A stretch of 8,772 nucleotides of DNA from Dehalococcoidia bacterium (GTDB lineage: Bacteria; Chloroflexota; Dehalococcoidia; Dehalococcoidales; Fen-1064), in contig JAUYDN010000184.1 in NCBI GenBank assembly GCA_030691775.1, positions 1-8,772 of the forward strand, written 5' to 3'. The notes below the pieces were generated by a model that worked only from the letters and a program-made list of their open reading frames with translations, did no database searches and was not told the origin of the DNA. Position numbers and translations under genes: made by a program. Positions 7,501-8,772 of the stretch are shown here, piece after piece (positions within the stretch are counted from its first letter, which is position 1; every line of letters starts with the position of its first letter).

Positions 7501-8472
7501 AGCGGCATTGTCGAAATAACACAGACAGAAGAGCGCCAGACCATCAAGGTCACCAGCTCGGAGTTTTTCCGTGAAGAACTGACACTGCCACCCGGCTGGA
7601 AAGCGAGTGTGCAGAACGGGCAGTGGGTGGAGAAAGGCGCTGTGGTTGGTGGGCCCACCCCTAAAAAACCAGCTAAAAAGGGCAAAGCCACGGCCCAGGA
7701 AATAAAGGCAGTTGTCCCCGTGGAAGGGCAGACATTAATCGCACCGGTTGCCGGTAATGTCGTGCTCGAGGATAGAAAGATAGCTATTGTCTACGAAGAA
7801 AAAGACGAGCGTATCTATAACGTTGCCGCCAATACGCGTCTCCGTGTTCAGCAGGGTGAACAGGTGAAAGCTGGCCGACAGCTTACGGAAGGTCAGATGA
7901 ATCCTCAGGATATCCTCAATGTTTCCGGCAAAGAAGCCGTGCAGAGATATCTGGTAGATGAAGTGCAAAAAGTGTACCGCTCACAGGGCGTGAACATCAA
8001 CGATAAACATATAGAAATCATCGTCCGGCAAATGCTGGCGAAGGTACGCACCGATTCATCGGGAGACACGGAGCTTGTCCCCGGCGAGCTGGTGAACCGG
8101 TTCAAGTTCGAGGAAGTGAACGCGAAAGTTCTCGCGGAGGGCGGCGAAGCCTCCGTGGCGCACCCGGTACTGCTGGGCATCACCCGCGCGGCACTAAGCA
8201 CAGAAAGCTGGCTGGCGGCCGCATCCTTCCAGGAGACTACTAAAATCCTCACCGAGGCCGCAATCAGGCGCGCCACCGATAGACTGGTAGGGTTGAAGGA
8301 GAATGTCATCATCGGGCGGCTGATTCCAGCACGTTATAAGCCAGACGCGGAGATGGTAACCATTCCGCCGGAAATCAAGGCAAAACTAGAAGAAGAGACG
8401 GATGCGGAGCCGGAGCTCGATACGGAACTGGACATGCTGGCTGACGACCATGAGAGCGACCTGATGCCGTAA
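4510..8472 (+). CDS. rpoC: DNA-directed RNA polymerase subunit beta'
   Basis: RpoC is the beta' subunit, which holds the catalytic magnesium and the bridge helix and trigger loop of the core polymerase. The protein is 1320 aa. Seen in order: the N-terminal zinc ribbon (C60, C62, C75, C78); an acidic helical insert (about 150-206); the switch and active-site region RGKQGRFRQNLLGKRVDYSG; the catalytic NADFDGD with D514, D516 and D518; a second zinc site (C841, C915, C922, C925); and the trigger loop at 948-966 with H963. There is no large insert inside the trigger loop, unlike E. coli. Two departures from usual motifs are L959 where Met is common, and IPARYK at 1272-1277 where IPAGTG is common. 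A Lys/Pro/Ala linker lies at 1049-1064, and the C-terminus is strongly acidic. ATG at 4510 is chosen for its GAGGTG at 4498-4503. The rpoC frame is the same as that of rpoB. Confidence 0.98.
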   Translation: MLEVNDFDAIRISLASPEQIRSWSYGEVTKPETINYRTLKPERDGLFCERIFGPTKDYECFCGKYKKVRFKGIICDKCGVEVARAKVRRERMGHIELASPVSHIWFAKGIPSRIGLLLDLSPRNLERVLYFSHYVITSIDENLRQAAIEKLQKDTVQESAERQSAVEAKIEAEKETTVEEANQMRRTAVEEDEEADEVATSEAEQLGKLKVKNLLTENEYQELSHTYPDIFTAGMGAEAILKIMRDIDLDGLRKELIEESRSPSAQRRRKAGKRLQVVEAFRRSGNKPEWMVLTVLPVLPPDLRPTVQLDGGRFAISDINDLYRRVINRNNRLHHLVEIGAPEIIIRNEKRMLQESVDSLVDNGKRGQPVSVSGGHKLKSLSDMLRGKQGRFRQNLLGKRVDYSGRSVIVVGPELKLHQCGLPRRMALELFKPFVMRRLIEQGLAHNIKSARRQVEKAKPEVYDILEEVVHERPVLLNRAPTLHRLSIQAFEPVLIDGSAIQIHPLVCSAFNADFDGDQMAVHVPLSRAAVKGAREQMMSIHNMLLPSSGDPVVSPTLDMVLGCYYLTTIRPNATGKGKKFGSFEEAKLACELGVIDLKAEIEVRDLEGDGQRLKTSVGRIILNECFPRTVGFRNYVVDKSSIKKIVADCARILNDEEMAAVMDRIKETGFLYATRSGTTIAMGDIEVPKAKARLIADAEARTAEIEKQYETGVITDDERYGEVIKVWNEVTDRVTEATQKSLDPFSGIYMMATSGAKGNMLQIRQMAGMRGLMTNPSGKIIDFPIKASFSEGLSVLEYFISTHGARKGLADTALRTSESGYLTRRLVDVAHDVIIREVDCGTMDGLLIEEAKERDPNLPTLSDRIIGRLSAADIADPSTGEIIISRDEEIDDQKAAKIVAARIKRVYVRSPMRCQAKRGVCQKCYGRDLARGTSIAHNTAVGIIAAQSIGEPGTQLTLRTFHTGGVVGLDITTGLPRVEELFEARSPKNQAVISEISGIVEITQTEERQTIKVTSSEFFREELTLPPGWKASVQNGQWVEKGAVVGGPTPKKPAKKGKATAQEIKAVVPVEGQTLIAPVAGNVVLEDRKIAIVYEEKDERIYNVAANTRLRVQQGEQVKAGRQLTEGQMNPQDILNVSGKEAVQRYLVDEVQKVYRSQGVNINDKHIEIIVRQMLAKVRTDSSGDTELVPGELVNRFKFEEVNAKVLAEGGEASVAHPVLLGITRAALSTESWLAAASFQETTKILTEAAIRRATDRLVGLKENVIIGRLIPARYKPDAEMVTIPPEIKAKLEEETDAEPELDTELDMLADDHESDLMP

Positions 8473-8500
8473 CTACCCCGCCTCTATTAAAAGGTAATTT

Positions 8501-8543
8501 GTGCCCCGCGGGTGTTCTATTATACTTGCGGGGCACTTTTTTT
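8501..8543 (+). terminator. Intrinsic terminator of the rpoBC operon
   Basis: GTGCCCCGC (8501-8509) pairs perfectly with GCGGGGCAC (8528-8536), and seven T residues follow (8537-8543). The stem can extend inward by six more pairs, including G-U pairs, to a 6-base loop (8516-8521). It begins 28 bases after the rpoC stop. There is no T tract on the other strand, so it acts in the + direction only. This is a textbook operon end and implies that no further + strand gene shares the transcript. Confidence 0.92.
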
Positions 8544-8555
8544 AGCAAAGTAAAA

Positions 8556-8630
8556 ACCGCCAAATCCTAATATCGAATATCGAAATCCGAAACAAATTCG
8601 AATATTTAATTCTTGAAAATGAATTAATAC
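8556..8630. repeat. AT-rich non-coding stretch with TCGAATAT repeats, likely dispersed repeat
   Basis: TCGAATAT occurs at 8573-8580 and again at 8598-8605. Between them are related pieces (CGAAATCCGAAAC). Just after the second copy, TTAATTC (8606-8612) and GAATTAA (8621-8627) form a perfect 7-bp inverted repeat around an 8-base loop. The composition, built from ATTCGAA/TCGAAA words, differs sharply from the polymerase genes. It resembles non-coding repeats that I recall being scattered through genomes of environmental bacteria; that recall is not proof. Confidence 0.4.
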
Positions 8631-8670
8631 AAACGTCAGAATAAATGTTGAGACATCGCTCAGTCTGTCT

Positions 8671-8772
8671 TTGCGAGCCCTTCAATTTCGTTCAGGGTAA
8701 ACTCAAGCGAAGCAATCTCTGGATAAAAAAGGGGATTTTATTAAGCGTTAGATTGCCACAGCCTGCCCCGTA
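8671..8772. repeat. Partial dispersed palindromic repeat, cut by window end
   Basis: TTGCGAG (8671-8677), then CGAAGCAATCTC (8708-8719), and the inverted partner AGATTGC (8750-8756) are seen. GCAATCT at 8712-8718 and AGATTGC at 8750-8756 are perfect inverted copies 31 bases apart. Many bacterial genomes carry intergenic repeats of the form TTGCGAG...GAAGCAATCTC...GAGATTGC...CTCGCAA. Here the right arm would continue past the window edge. A short inner pair, CCCT (8678-8681) and AGGG (8694-8697), lies in the left arm. No coding potential is evident. Confidence 0.5.

Noticed and set aside
760..8472. Possible intein or intron in rpoB or rpoC
   Set aside because: All conserved motifs are contiguous, no intein splice motifs are visible, and the inserts are far too short.
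1..8772. CRISPR array, tRNA, rRNA or a novel defence or biosynthetic system
   Set aside because: No regularly spaced repeats, tRNA-like cloverleaf or rRNA stretches were seen, and nearly all coding capacity is rpoB and rpoC.

Overview
The window holds the two large RNA polymerase subunit genes, rpoB (beta) and rpoC (beta'), back to back on the + strand. Together they fill about 88% of it. Both proteins look full length and functional, with the signature motifs and catalytic residues in place. The sequence resembles an uncultured member of the Chloroflexota, most likely class Dehalococcoidia. That rests on the flavour of the RpoB/RpoC sequences, the moderate GC content and the style of the flanking repeats; no search was run, so treat it as an inference.

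Left flank (1-759): at the very edge are the first 29 codons of a transposase on the minus strand, running out of the window. Next to it are two imperfect repeats of about 27 bp that look like the end of the same insertion sequence. From about 142 to 497 I see no convincing gene. A G/C-rich hairpin (498-521) closes this stretch. A near-consensus sigma70 promoter (591-619) follows, then a leader of about 134 nt and a GAGGTG ribosome binding site for rpoB. The ribosomal protein genes (rplJ, rplL) that precede rpoB in many bacteria are absent from the 759 bases upstream, so rpoBC probably has its own promoter here.

Core (760-8472): rpoB (1248 aa) and rpoC (1320 aa) are separated by only a stop codon and one further in-frame stop. 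The last two codons of rpoB form the ribosome binding site of rpoC, so the two are surely cotranscribed and probably translationally coupled. Both proteins carry sequence beyond the conserved core: an insert of about 54 residues and a Pro/Thr/Glu-rich tail in RpoB, and an acidic helical insert, a Lys/Pro/Ala linker and an acidic tail in RpoC.

Right flank (8473-8772): a strong intrinsic terminator ends the operon. An AT-rich stretch with TCGAATAT repeats follows, and then what looks like the left part of a dispersed palindromic repeat cut by the window end.

I found no new biological system. The more unusual points are the in-frame rpoB/rpoC junction, the lineage-type inserts in the polymerase, a few substitutions at conserved positions, and the repeat-rich flanks.
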